In this document: in pieces, positions 1 to 6,231 of the stretch
How the letters are laid out: every line of letters starts with the position of its first letter
Position numbering within the stretch: position 1 is the stretch's first letter
Source: Methanosphaera sp. SHI613
GTDB lineage: Archaea > Methanobacteriota > Methanobacteria > Methanobacteriales > Methanobacteriaceae
Assembly (NCBI GenBank): GCA_003266145.1
Contig: MVJJ01000105.1
Span: 1-6,273 of the forward strand
Length of the DNA: 6,273 nt
Direction of reading: 5' to 3'
The notes under the pieces: model-generated
Databases searched by the model: none
Told to the model about the DNA's origin: nothing
The model's input: only the letters and a program-made list of their open reading frames with translations
Translations under genes and position numbers: made by a program

Positions 1-3
1 AAA

Positions 4-75
4 CAACCTCAGATTCAACAGCAACTTAATAATACTTTAATTTCTGATTTAAGCAACCTGATTTTCAACAGCAAC
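4..75. repeat. Two imperfect 22-base direct repeats, 50 bases apart
   Basis: The copies are 4-25 and 54-75. Both begin CAACCT and end TTCAACAGCAAC, and they match at 19 of 22 positions. The offset of 50 is not a multiple of three, so they are not an in-frame protein repeat. Only two copies are visible and the first is at the window edge, so a longer array to the left cannot be excluded. Frame 1 stays open from base 1 to a stop at 100-102 (about 33 codons rich in Gln, Asn and Leu). It could be the tail of an upstream gene, but nothing identifies it and I do not call it as one. Confidence 0.45.
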
Positions 76-139
76 AATATAAACTTATTTTTACTATTAT
101 AATAGATATATTTATTTATGGTTTTTTAATAAGTTATTA

Positions 140-391
140 TGCTTCCTAGATAATGATATACTAACAGAATTCCAAGAAAAAAAAGATGAAAAAGAAGAGG
201 GGGATGTGAAATATGAATTTAAAGGTAAACGAATCAAACGTGGATTATACAAAATATAAAATGGAAAAGTTATCAATGCAGATGTAAAGGTAAGCATGAA
301 TTCAATTTTGAACTATTATGTAAGTGAATCAGGACTGCTCCAAGTAAATTCAAATTATAACCAGGACATACCAAATACAACTGTAATATAA
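140..391 (+). pseudogene. tnpB: Decayed C-terminal fragment of an IS200/IS605-family TnpB-like protein
   Basis: Read in the frame whose codons start at 140, 143 and so on, the translation runs through FLDNDIL, a Lys/Glu-rich stretch, GKRIKRGLY, an in-frame TAA at 257-259, then NGKVINADV and on to a TAA at 389-391. GKRIKRGLY followed by NGK-INADV is the typical C-terminal end of IS1341-type OrfB/TnpB proteins. The Asp of NADV (codon 281-283) corresponds to the last catalytic Asp of the RuvC nuclease fold. The stop could come from one A-to-T change in a Lys codon (AAA to TAA). After NADV the usual N-G-x-x-N-I-L-R-K pattern is eroded to KVSMNSILNYY. The N-terminal and central two-thirds, including the first two RuvC acidic residues, are absent: upstream of about 140 the frame gives unrelated Phe/Tyr/Leu-rich sequence and closes at 80-82. 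No tnpA is visible. The fragment cannot encode an active nuclease. Family assignment rests on motif recognition from memory. Confidence 0.7.
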
Positions 392-755
392 AAAAAATAG
401 TTATTCATTATTATAAGTATTAGTATCACATGTGTGTTGTTATTTGATTTGAACAAATGTAAAAGAGAGTATTCCATGCTGTATGATTATTTTTGGGTTT
501 AAATTTTATTTTTATAATAAAGAAAGAAATGTTGTGTGTTTATTGTTTTACTTGCTTTAGAATGAAGGGAGTATTATGATTTTTTTATATGTTTATGGAA
601 GTTTTTTTTCTTCTTGACTTATATGAGTAATACTTTTTTTTGTTTTTGGAATAGTTTTGGCCAAGGCTCTTTTTAAATCAAAAAGGTATAATTATTGAAT
701 TAGTAAATACATATATAATTATTAGATAAGAATTATTCTATAACTTATAAAGAAT
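392..755. other. AT-rich intergenic stretch with T-runs, no gene
   Basis: I see no credible coding frame on either strand. The stretch has several long T-runs (about 577-584, 601-609 and 631-640). There is a small palindrome CACATGTG near 427-434 and a weak hairpin of CTTTTT at 669-674 with AAAAAG at 680-685. If the tnpB remnant was once a complete element, its right end and any guide-RNA (omega RNA) region would have lain just after 391, but I could not recognise a boundary. No B12-box-like sequence is visible ahead of cbiD. Confidence 0.5.
711..720 (+). promoter_or_regulatory. Possible archaeal TATA box for cbiD
   Basis: ATATATAATT lies about 65-70 bases upstream of the chosen cbiD start. 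An archaeal TATA box places transcription start about 25 bases downstream, near 740, leaving a leader of roughly 40 bases. The surroundings are so AT-rich that similar strings occur by chance, so this is a weak call based on position and composition. Confidence 0.35.
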
Positions 756-766
756 GTGTTACTAAC

Positions 767-771
767 AGGAG
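767..771 (+). promoter_or_regulatory. Ribosome binding site AGGAG deciding the cbiD start
   Basis: AGGAG sits 11 bases before the ATG at 783. An in-frame GTG at 756 would lengthen the protein by nine residues, but it has no Shine-Dalgarno sequence before it and would put this site inside the coding region. The site therefore favours 783. Confidence 0.6.
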
Positions 772-782
772 AATGTACTAAT

Positions 783-1883
783 ATGGAACATCATAAGAAT
801 TCTGAAGAAAAGTCAGGCATAACAACGGGCAGTGTTGCTACAGCAGCCAGTGTCGCAGCACTACTTACAATTATTGATAAGTCTCCAGAAGTAGTTGATA
901 TTATAGCGCCAAACAGCAAGCTGACTGCTGAAATATATGAAACAAAAAAGCTATCCGAGAATAAGGCATGTGCTATCGTTGAAAAGCCAACATATAACGA
1001 TCCGGACGTTACACGTGGTATTAAAATCATATCCCAGGTTGAACTTACTGATAAATGTGGAGAAGTTGAACTCACGGCAGGTGAAGGTGTGGGCGTCGTT
1101 ACCAAACCGGGTCTTCAAATACCTGTAGGTGAATATGCAATAAATCCCGTTCCCAGAAAGATGATAAAGGACAACGTTAAACGATTTCTACCAGACAATA
1201 AGGGGGCTATCGTGAAAATAATAATACCTGAGGGCAAAAAGATAGCTCCGAAGACCATGAACAGCAGACTGGGAATTGTTGATGGAATTTCAATACTTGG
1301 AACTACAGGCATAGCAAGACCAATGTCCAACAAGGCATATACTGATTCACTACGGGTACAGCTTGACGTGGCCGTTGCCAATGGATATGAGGACCTATTG
1401 TTTGTACCGGGTAATATTGGTACTCGTATAGCCAATGAAAGACTTATTATTGATGAGGATGCAATTATAGAGATGAGTAACTTTGTAGGTTACATGCTTG
1501 ATGAGGCCGATAAACTGGACAGTATCAAGTCCATAACCATATTCGGCCATGCCGGTAAGTTAATCAAGATAGCTGCAGGTATATTCAATACCAAGCAGAG
1601 TGTGGCTGATGCCAGACGTGAGATTATGACTGCCTACAGTGGATTATGTGGTGCGGATACTGATACACTGCATAGGATATTCGAATGCATCACCACAGAG
1701 GATGTCATAAAGATATTGGATGAAAACAATCTGACAACGGATGTGTTCGAGTTAATTGGAGATAAGATTGAAGAGTTATGCAACCTCAAATATGATATCG
1801 AGTTTCATGCAATCATCGTTAAGATGAATGGGGAGATATTAAATCCATCCAAGACTGATACAATACCATTTAAGTGGAAATAG
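783..1883 (+). CDS. cbiD: Cobalt-precorrin-5B (C1)-methyltransferase CbiD
   Basis: CbiD transfers a methyl group from S-adenosylmethionine to C1 of cobalt-precorrin-5B, giving cobalt-precorrin-6A, in the anaerobic (early cobalt) route to cobalamin-type corrinoids. In methanogens these cofactors serve the methyl-transfer enzymes of methanogenesis. The 366-residue product has the usual family length and its hallmark segments in order: SGITTGSVATAA near residues 11-22, DPDVTRG at 73-79, the Gly-rich GVGVVTKPGL at 102-111, INPVPRKMI at 120-128, SRLGIVDGISILGTTGI at about 161-177, and FGHAGKLIKIAAGIFNT at 254-270. No signal peptide or membrane segment is seen, so it should be cytosolic. The start at 783 is chosen for the AGGAG before it. 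No other cbi genes are adjacent, so the pathway genes are apparently scattered; the next gene, a glycosyltransferase 54 bases downstream, is unrelated. The frame is intact with no missing motif. The family call is firm. Confidence 0.95.
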   Translation: MEHHKNSEEKSGITTGSVATAASVAALLTIIDKSPEVVDIIAPNSKLTAEIYETKKLSENKACAIVEKPTYNDPDVTRGIKIISQVELTDKCGEVELTAGEGVGVVTKPGLQIPVGEYAINPVPRKMIKDNVKRFLPDNKGAIVKIIIPEGKKIAPKTMNSRLGIVDGISILGTTGIARPMSNKAYTDSLRVQLDVAVANGYEDLLFVPGNIGTRIANERLIIDEDAIIEMSNFVGYMLDEADKLDSIKSITIFGHAGKLIKIAAGIFNTKQSVADARREIMTAYSGLCGADTDTLHRIFECITTEDVIKILDENNLTTDVFELIGDKIEELCNLKYDIEFHAIIVKMNGEILNPSKTDTIPFKWK

Positions 1884-1937
1884 ATTCATAAGTAATCCAT
1901 AGAACATATTATAAAGAAATTAAAAGAAGTGTTTAGC

Positions 1938-3014
1938 ATGAATATCTGTATCATTGGCCAGTACCCGCCACAGGTGGGAGGTATTGCCACATACACATCC
2001 AACGTTAAAGATGAACTTGAAAGATTGGGCCATAACGTATATGTGCTTACATATCCAAGCGACATTCAACGGGAGAAGAATGTCTTTGAGGCAAATACCG
2101 CCAACGTTCCACTACTTCGGGGATTTAGCTTCATATTTTCCAGCTACAGATTACTTCTGGAATTAATCGACGAGCATGATATTGAATTGATTCATGCAAA
2201 CTACATCCTTCCGCCGGCACTTGTGGCCGTGCTTACAAAAAGAAAGAAAGATATCAAAATTGTTACAAGTGTTCATGGATCCGACATAAATATACTTGCC
2301 AAAAACGTTTTGCTTAAACCTATTATCAGATATACATTGGATAAAAGTGATGAGGTATACTTCGTAAGCAATAATCTATATGAAAAGGCACTTGAATTGA
2401 ATGTGGACAATTTAGGAAATAAGTCGACAATCATCCCAAATACCGTGAATACGGATAAGTTCAAGCCCAACGCCACTGATGATAATCCGCTTAAAGATAA
2501 ATATGGCAAACCACTGGTTATATTTATAGGAAACCTTGTAAAGCAAAAGGGACTGGAATACCTGCTTAGGGCAAAACATGAATCAAAGACCGATTATGCA
2601 TTACTTATATACGGTGATGGACAGGAATATGATAACCTTAAAAATATGATTGACGAGTACAACCTGAAAGACACATACCTGATGGGAAAGACCCACAGCC
2701 CGGAAAAGATAATACCACAAGCGGATATAATGGTGCTGCCATCTGTATCTGAAGGAGCAAGCATCATAGCCCTAGAGAGCATGTCATGTCAAAGAGCATT
2801 CATATCAACGGATACCGGAAACATAAAGGATGTTATAACACATGACGAAAATGGAATAATAGTACCTGCAAAGGATAGTAAAAAGTTATCCGAAGAGATT
2901 GATAGACTCATAAGTGATGAACGATTAAGAGAAAAACTAGGAATAAATGCTAGAGAAAGCATTATGAAAAATTATTCAAAAATTAAAATACCATACATAG
3001 AAAAAGAACAATAG
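1938..3014 (+). CDS. GT4-type (GT-B fold) glycosyltransferase
   Basis: Likely transfers a sugar from a nucleotide-sugar donor to a glycan or lipid acceptor; donor and acceptor cannot be read from the sequence. The 358-residue product shows the GT-B layout. An N-terminal Rossmann half begins MNICIIGQYPPQVGGIATY, with the Gly-rich acceptor-side loop at residues 12-19. SVHGSD lies near 111-116. The C-terminal donor-binding half has GNLVKQKG at 198-205 and an E-x7-E motif, Glu272 and Glu280, inside SEGASIIALE. No transmembrane segment is obvious, so it is probably cytosolic or loosely membrane-associated. The C-terminus after KNYS is short and lacks the Trp-containing helix common in relatives, which may be slight trimming. 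ATG 1938 is preferred over an in-frame GTG at 1929 because the protein then starts directly at the first beta strand; the ribosome site is weak (GAAGTG just upstream). It lies 54 bases after cbiD and 48 before the helicase, possibly in one transcript. Archaeal surface glycan or glycolipid synthesis is a guess from family behaviour. Confidence 0.9.
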   Translation: MNICIIGQYPPQVGGIATYTSNVKDELERLGHNVYVLTYPSDIQREKNVFEANTANVPLLRGFSFIFSSYRLLLELIDEHDIELIHANYILPPALVAVLTKRKKDIKIVTSVHGSDINILAKNVLLKPIIRYTLDKSDEVYFVSNNLYEKALELNVDNLGNKSTIIPNTVNTDKFKPNATDDNPLKDKYGKPLVIFIGNLVKQKGLEYLLRAKHESKTDYALLIYGDGQEYDNLKNMIDEYNLKDTYLMGKTHSPEKIIPQADIMVLPSVSEGASIIALESMSCQRAFISTDTGNIKDVITHDENGIIVPAKDSKKLSEEIDRLISDERLREKLGINARESIMKNYSKIKIPYIEKEQ

Positions 3015-3048
3015 ACAAATATCCATAAAATGATAATAATATGAAACT

Positions 3049-3053
3049 GGAGG
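3049..3053 (+). promoter_or_regulatory. Ribosome binding site GGAGG for the helicase
   Basis: GGAGG is followed by nine bases and then the ATG at 3063. It is a strong match to the archaeal anti-Shine-Dalgarno sequence and fixes this start. Confidence 0.75.
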
Positions 3054-3062
3054 ATTAGTCCC

Positions 3063-5147
3063 ATGGTCAATATAGATCCGAATATCGAAGAAATAATGAA
3101 TAAAGCATACCCCTTTATCGAAGAGTATAATCCTGCACAACAAGCTGTGATAGATTCAGGATACCTTGAAAATGAGGAAAACTATATAATTTCAATACCG
3201 ACGGCCAGTGGAAAAACAGTACTTGGAGTACTGGCCATGCTGAAGGCCCTGCTTAAGGGTGGAAAGGTAGTATATGCAGTGCCATTGATATCACTGCAGA
3301 ACGAGAAATACAAGGAATTCAAGGTATTCGAGGAGTTCGGATACAAGGTGGGAAAGCATCCTAGAAATGCGGACATATCCGTAATGGTATTTGAATCATT
3401 TGATGCTTTGACAAGATTTTCACTCAACACTCTTCATGAGCTGGATTTACTTATAATAGACGAGTTCCACATGATTGGTGAATTTAGCCGTGGACCAACA
3501 ATAGAATGTGCAATAACAAGAATCAAGGAACAGAATAAGTCAATCAGAATAATAGCATTATCAGCAACATTACAGAACATGGACGAAATGGCCCACTGGC
3601 TTGAAGCAGAAGTTGTAACCCATGATTACCGGCCGGTACCTCTTCACAAGGAAGTTCTATGTGCAGAGGAATTCGGTACAAAGGACAAAAACAATATAGT
3701 TTACAAACTGCTTAATGACAGTCTGGAGGACTCCTCACAGATGCTGGTATTTGTATCCACAAGACGATTTACAGAATCACTGGCGGCAAATATGGCCTCA
3801 AAGATTGAAAGATACATTCCGGATAGTCAGAGAGAAATATTCAACACCATATCCGAGGAAATACTTGAAGTTCCGAAAAGAAATAATTCCCAGCCGACAG
3901 AGGTATGCCGGAAGCTTGCAGAATGCATAAAGTGTGGTGTGGCATTCCATCATGCGGGATTATTTGACCGTCAGAAGGAGATAATAGAAGAGGAATTTGT
4001 CAACGGAAACCTGCTTATGATAACGGCGACCCCTAGTTTGATGTATGGGGTAAACCTTCCGTCAAAAAGAGTTGTCATACGTGATTATAACCGTTGGACA
4101 GACCAGGGACAGACAAATATCCCCGTATTTGACTATGAACAGATGTCCGGTAGAGCAGGTAGACCCGGCTTTGATACGGAAGGTTACTCATACCTGCTTG
4201 CAAAGACATATGATGAGGCCTTTGACTTGGATGACCATTATGTTCACGGTGAAATCGAAGTTACAAATTCAAAACTAATAGACAATGAAGATGCTGTTTT
4301 AAAGCAGATAATAACACAAATATCCAGTGGATTTGCAAAGGACTTGGATGATTTGATAGAATTTTTCAACAAAACATTCTATGGATTCCAGATAGCCCAT
4401 ACATATAGTACCATGAGCTTCGGCTTTAGTGATGAATCCATAAAGTATGAGATATCCTCCGCGCTTGAATATCTTATTCAGAATCAGATAATAAGAGTCT
4501 CTCCATCAGGACTTCAGACAACCCCTCTTGGAACATTGATATCCAAGAATAACTATGCCGTCAAGACCGCAGTTAAGCTTAAGGATTACTCCACAATGCA
4601 CACAAACAGCTTTAATCCGGCAGAACTTATCTATGAAATATCAAAGACCAAGGATATGCCACAGATTAACACCAAGTTTAAGGCAAACAAGGATAACATC
4701 AGGGAAGTTCTCAGCAACAAGGGAGTATTTGTAAGCTTCGTGCAGAATAGCGAGTCAACTGCTGCCAGCCTGCTTGAATGGATTAACGAAAGAAAGGAAT
4801 ATGAGATAGAAAATTATCTTAAGGTATATGCGGCTTCCACCAGACGTGCCAGCTATGAAGGGGCACATCTAGTCAAGTATTATTATGAAATATGTAATGT
4901 ACTGGGTAACTACAAGTACCTGACGGAGATTGATAAACTCAGTTCCAGATTATATTACGGAGTCAAGGAGGATATCCTTCCGCTTGTAATTGGAATAAAA
5001 CGTCTTGGCCGTCAAAGAGCCCGTCTGGTTACCAACGTATTCGGCAAGAACCTGGCATACGTGGATACTGATGAATTAACCAAGATTGAAGGAATCGGTC
5101 CAAAGACTGCCGAGAAGATTATTGAGTTCTATGAAAACACACGTTAA
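3063..5147 (+). CDS. hel308: Hel308-like superfamily 2 (Ski2-type) DNA helicase
   Basis: Probable ATP-dependent 3'-5' DNA helicase acting on stalled or broken replication forks, by analogy with archaeal Hel308/Hjm. The 694-residue length fits the family. Motifs in order: a Q-motif-like NPAQQAV near residues 23-29; Walker A PTASGKT 46-52; VPLISLQNEKY 73-83 (motif Ia); DEFH 133-136 (motif II); SRGPTIE 142-148; SATL 167-170 (motif III); RPVPL 190-194; LVFVSTRRF 228-236 (motif IV); FHHAGL 295-300; TATPSLMYGVNLP 321-333 (motif V); QMSGRAGRPGFD 360-371 (motif VI). The C-terminal half should form the winged-helix and ratchet domains. GRQRARLV near 649-656 resembles the RAR element of Hel308 domain V, and IEGIGPKTAEKIIEF near 675-689 is a helix-hairpin-helix DNA-binding motif. 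Oddities: DEFH instead of the more usual DE-I/V-H, and the stretch between motifs Ia and II is about ten residues shorter than in Hel308 proteins I remember, without the usual TSEKADS-like segment. A Hel308 paralogue or divergent subfamily is therefore possible. A strong GGAGG precedes the start and a terminator follows. Confidence 0.85.
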   Translation: MVNIDPNIEEIMNKAYPFIEEYNPAQQAVIDSGYLENEENYIISIPTASGKTVLGVLAMLKALLKGGKVVYAVPLISLQNEKYKEFKVFEEFGYKVGKHPRNADISVMVFESFDALTRFSLNTLHELDLLIIDEFHMIGEFSRGPTIECAITRIKEQNKSIRIIALSATLQNMDEMAHWLEAEVVTHDYRPVPLHKEVLCAEEFGTKDKNNIVYKLLNDSLEDSSQMLVFVSTRRFTESLAANMASKIERYIPDSQREIFNTISEEILEVPKRNNSQPTEVCRKLAECIKCGVAFHHAGLFDRQKEIIEEEFVNGNLLMITATPSLMYGVNLPSKRVVIRDYNRWTDQGQTNIPVFDYEQMSGRAGRPGFDTEGYSYLLAKTYDEAFDLDDHYVHGEIEVTNSKLIDNEDAVLKQIITQISSGFAKDLDDLIEFFNKTFYGFQIAHTYSTMSFGFSDESIKYEISSALEYLIQNQIIRVSPSGLQTTPLGTLISKNNYAVKTAVKLKDYSTMHTNSFNPAELIYEISKTKDMPQINTKFKANKDNIREVLSNKGVFVSFVQNSESTAASLLEWINERKEYEIENYLKVYAASTRRASYEGAHLVKYYYEICNVLGNYKYLTEIDKLSSRLYYGVKEDILPLVIGIKRLGRQRARLVTNVFGKNLAYVDTDELTKIEGIGPKTAEKIIEFYENTR

Positions 5148-5167
5148 ACTCATATAAAAAAATAGTT

Positions 5168-5192
5168 AAATTAGTATGTGCTAATTTTTTTT
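5168..5192 (+). terminator. Hairpin plus T-tract terminator after the helicase
   Basis: AAATTAG at 5168-5174 pairs perfectly with CTAATTT at 5181-5187 around a six-base loop, and the T-run continues to 5192 (eight T in a row from 5185). It lies 20 bases after the helicase stop. Archaeal termination mainly needs the U-tract, so the T-run alone would support the call; the stem is A/T-rich and weak. Confidence 0.65.
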
Positions 5193-5327
5193 AGTACATC
5201 TGATACATACTACATTTTATAGTACATGCTAAAATTTATAGTATATTATTAAGGAAAATCATCCAGTCAAAAACAATGGATTAATGGGATTTATGGACTT
5301 ATCCACAAAATATGCTTCGAATTGAAA

Positions 5328-5335
5328 TTTAATAA
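5328..5335 (+). promoter_or_regulatory. Possible TATA box for the downstream gene pair
   Basis: TTTAATAA lies about 60 bases before the ATG at 5391, a position that would give a leader of roughly 30 bases. A separate promoter is expected here because a terminator precedes it. The base composition makes the match weak. Confidence 0.3.
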
Positions 5336-5390
5336 AAAAATGATTATACTCTACAGACAACTACTGAAGAGTAAACAGTGAGTGTTTTGA

Positions 5391-5882
5391 ATGTTTATAG
5401 ATTATGGCTTGACATACGACCGGTTAAAAGAAATACTTCAAGATAAAGCAAGAGACATCAGCTTGGATGATTTGTATGAATTATCATACCTATTTAACGA
5501 TGATGTAAAATACCTTGCAGATCGATATAAAGAGGATTATCAGAGGACAATAAGCCAATTGATGATAAAAAGGTATAATCTACTTAAGAACGATAAAAAA
5601 TCATACCCTGAAGTAATAGATGATGAAAAAACAGATAAGATAAATGAATTATTAAACAAGGACTTTGAAGATAAAATATTAAATAAGTTCAACATAATTA
5701 ATATATATACAATATACTTTTTAAAAAAACCAATTCATCCGGCCAGCAGTATCTTTGCTGGGTTAAAAAGTATAAGTTTTGATGGGAAATATTATTATTG
5801 TCCAATTAAGAAATATCATATGAATGATGAAAAATCAATATGCCGATATTGTATTGCAAGGGAGGTTGATGAAAATGGTTGA
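5391..5882 (+). CDS. DUF2115/UPF0305-like protein with C-terminal Cys cluster
   Basis: The function is unknown. The 163-residue product resembles DUF2115 (UPF0305), a family of uncharacterised proteins known to me from methanogens. The C-terminal third has the characteristic order: PIHPASSIFAGLKS at residues 114-127, where relatives have HP-x-GTPFPGG, then YYYCPIKKYH at 134-143 and CRYCIA at 151-156. Cys137, Cys151 and Cys154, perhaps with His143 (C-x5-H-x7-C-x2-C), could bind a metal; this is inference. The N-terminal two-thirds is helical and charged and more diverged. The GTPFPGG-like stretch is eroded here compared with the relatives I recall. No signal peptide or clear membrane segment is seen. 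The ribosome site before 5391 is poor (GTGA at 5378-5381). The start is chosen as the first Met of the open frame; no better alternative is visible. The last 8 bases overlap the next gene. Codons look more AT-rich than in the three upstream genes. Confidence 0.7.
   Translation: MFIDYGLTYDRLKEILQDKARDISLDDLYELSYLFNDDVKYLADRYKEDYQRTISQLMIKRYNLLKNDKKSYPEVIDDEKTDKINELLNKDFEDKILNKFNIINIYTIYFLKKPIHPASSIFAGLKSISFDGKYYYCPIKKYHMNDEKSICRYCIAREVDENG
5861..5866 (+). promoter_or_regulatory. Strong ribosome binding site inside the preceding gene
   Basis: GGAGGT, within GGAGGTTGAT that nearly matches the full anti-Shine-Dalgarno complement, lies eight bases before ATG 5875. Another in-frame ATG at 5869 is only two bases away and too close. 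The site therefore selects 5875 and rules out the longer in-frame start at 5824. It sits in the last codons of the DUF2115-like gene, as expected for translational coupling. Confidence 0.75.
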
Positions 5883-6228
5883 TTATGACAAAATATTAAA
5901 TCAATTAGAGGACAACAAGAGATTACGTGAAAAAGTAGTTAAAGATGGCGTTGACAAGTTAAACCGAAAGCTTAGAAGTGACATGTATACTGTGGACAAC
6001 ATAGTTGCTAACAGCGGTTTAGGTTATAAGTATCATGATTTAATCGACCACAAAGACAAGATGAACTCCGATTTAAAAAGAAACGTTAACAAAAGTTTTC
6101 ATCAAGTAGATGTGGAGTTATACAAACTAAACAATAAACTAGAAAATGAAAGCAGAATGATAAACTACAGATATGAAAACAAAAAAGAAAACCTGCTAAA
6201 TCAAATCAAATACAAATGTCAACAATAA
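5875..6228 (+). CDS. Small charged, probably coiled-coil protein of unknown function
   Basis: I do not recognise a family. The 117-residue product is rich in Lys, Asn, Asp, Glu and Leu, with very few Gly and no Pro. It looks almost wholly helical: residues 1-35 and about 58-112 show spaced hydrophobic residues compatible with coiled coil, separated by a short break at NSGLGYKYHD (46-55). There is one Cys, near the C-terminus (residue 115), and no signal peptide or membrane segment. The start at 5875 is fixed by a strong GGAGGT site, and the gene overlaps the DUF2115-like gene by 8 bases, so the two are probably made together and may interact. The strong ribosome site argues that it is a real gene and not a chance frame. 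A structural or adaptor role is conceivable but unsupported. Confidence 0.75.
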   Translation: MVDYDKILNQLEDNKRLREKVVKDGVDKLNRKLRSDMYTVDNIVANSGLGYKYHDLIDHKDKMNSDLKRNVNKSFHQVDVELYKLNNKLENESRMINYRYENKKENLLNQIKYKCQQ

Positions 6229-6231
6229 TCA

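Larger units (their letters stand above)
5148..5390. other. Intergenic gap between the helicase and the DUF2115-like gene
   Basis: This AT-rich gap holds a terminator hairpin just after the helicase, four copies of TAGTA(T/C)(A/G)T starting at 5172, 5192, 5220 and 5239, a short hairpin TGGA-CTTA-TCCA at 5294-5305, and a possible TATA box at 5328-5335. No coding frame of note is present. Confidence 0.5.

Noticed and set aside
4..75. CRISPR array
   Set aside because: There are only two imperfect copies with a 28-base gap, no third unit follows, and no cas genes are present.
112..297. 61-codon open frame on the minus strand
   Set aside because: It is antisense to the tnpB remnant, is rich in Ser, Phe and Leu as expected from the complement of a Lys/Glu-rich coding strand, and shows no motif.
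576..617. 13-codon frame after GGGAG, a possible leader peptide
   Set aside because: It is extremely short, consists mostly of Phe and Ser codons from T-runs, and no attenuator-like hairpins accompany it.
392..782. Cobalamin riboswitch ahead of cbiD
   Set aside because: No B12-box-like element or extended paired structure is visible, and such riboswitches are not expected in archaea.
791..1435. Minus-strand open frames of about 104 and 106 codons opposite cbiD
   Set aside because: They lie fully within the well-supported cbiD gene and have no ribosome site or recognisable domain.
5824..5874. Upstream in-frame start for the small coiled-coil gene
   Set aside because: It would add 17 residues and overlap the preceding gene by 59 bases with no ribosome site, while a strong GGAGGT precedes ATG 5875.
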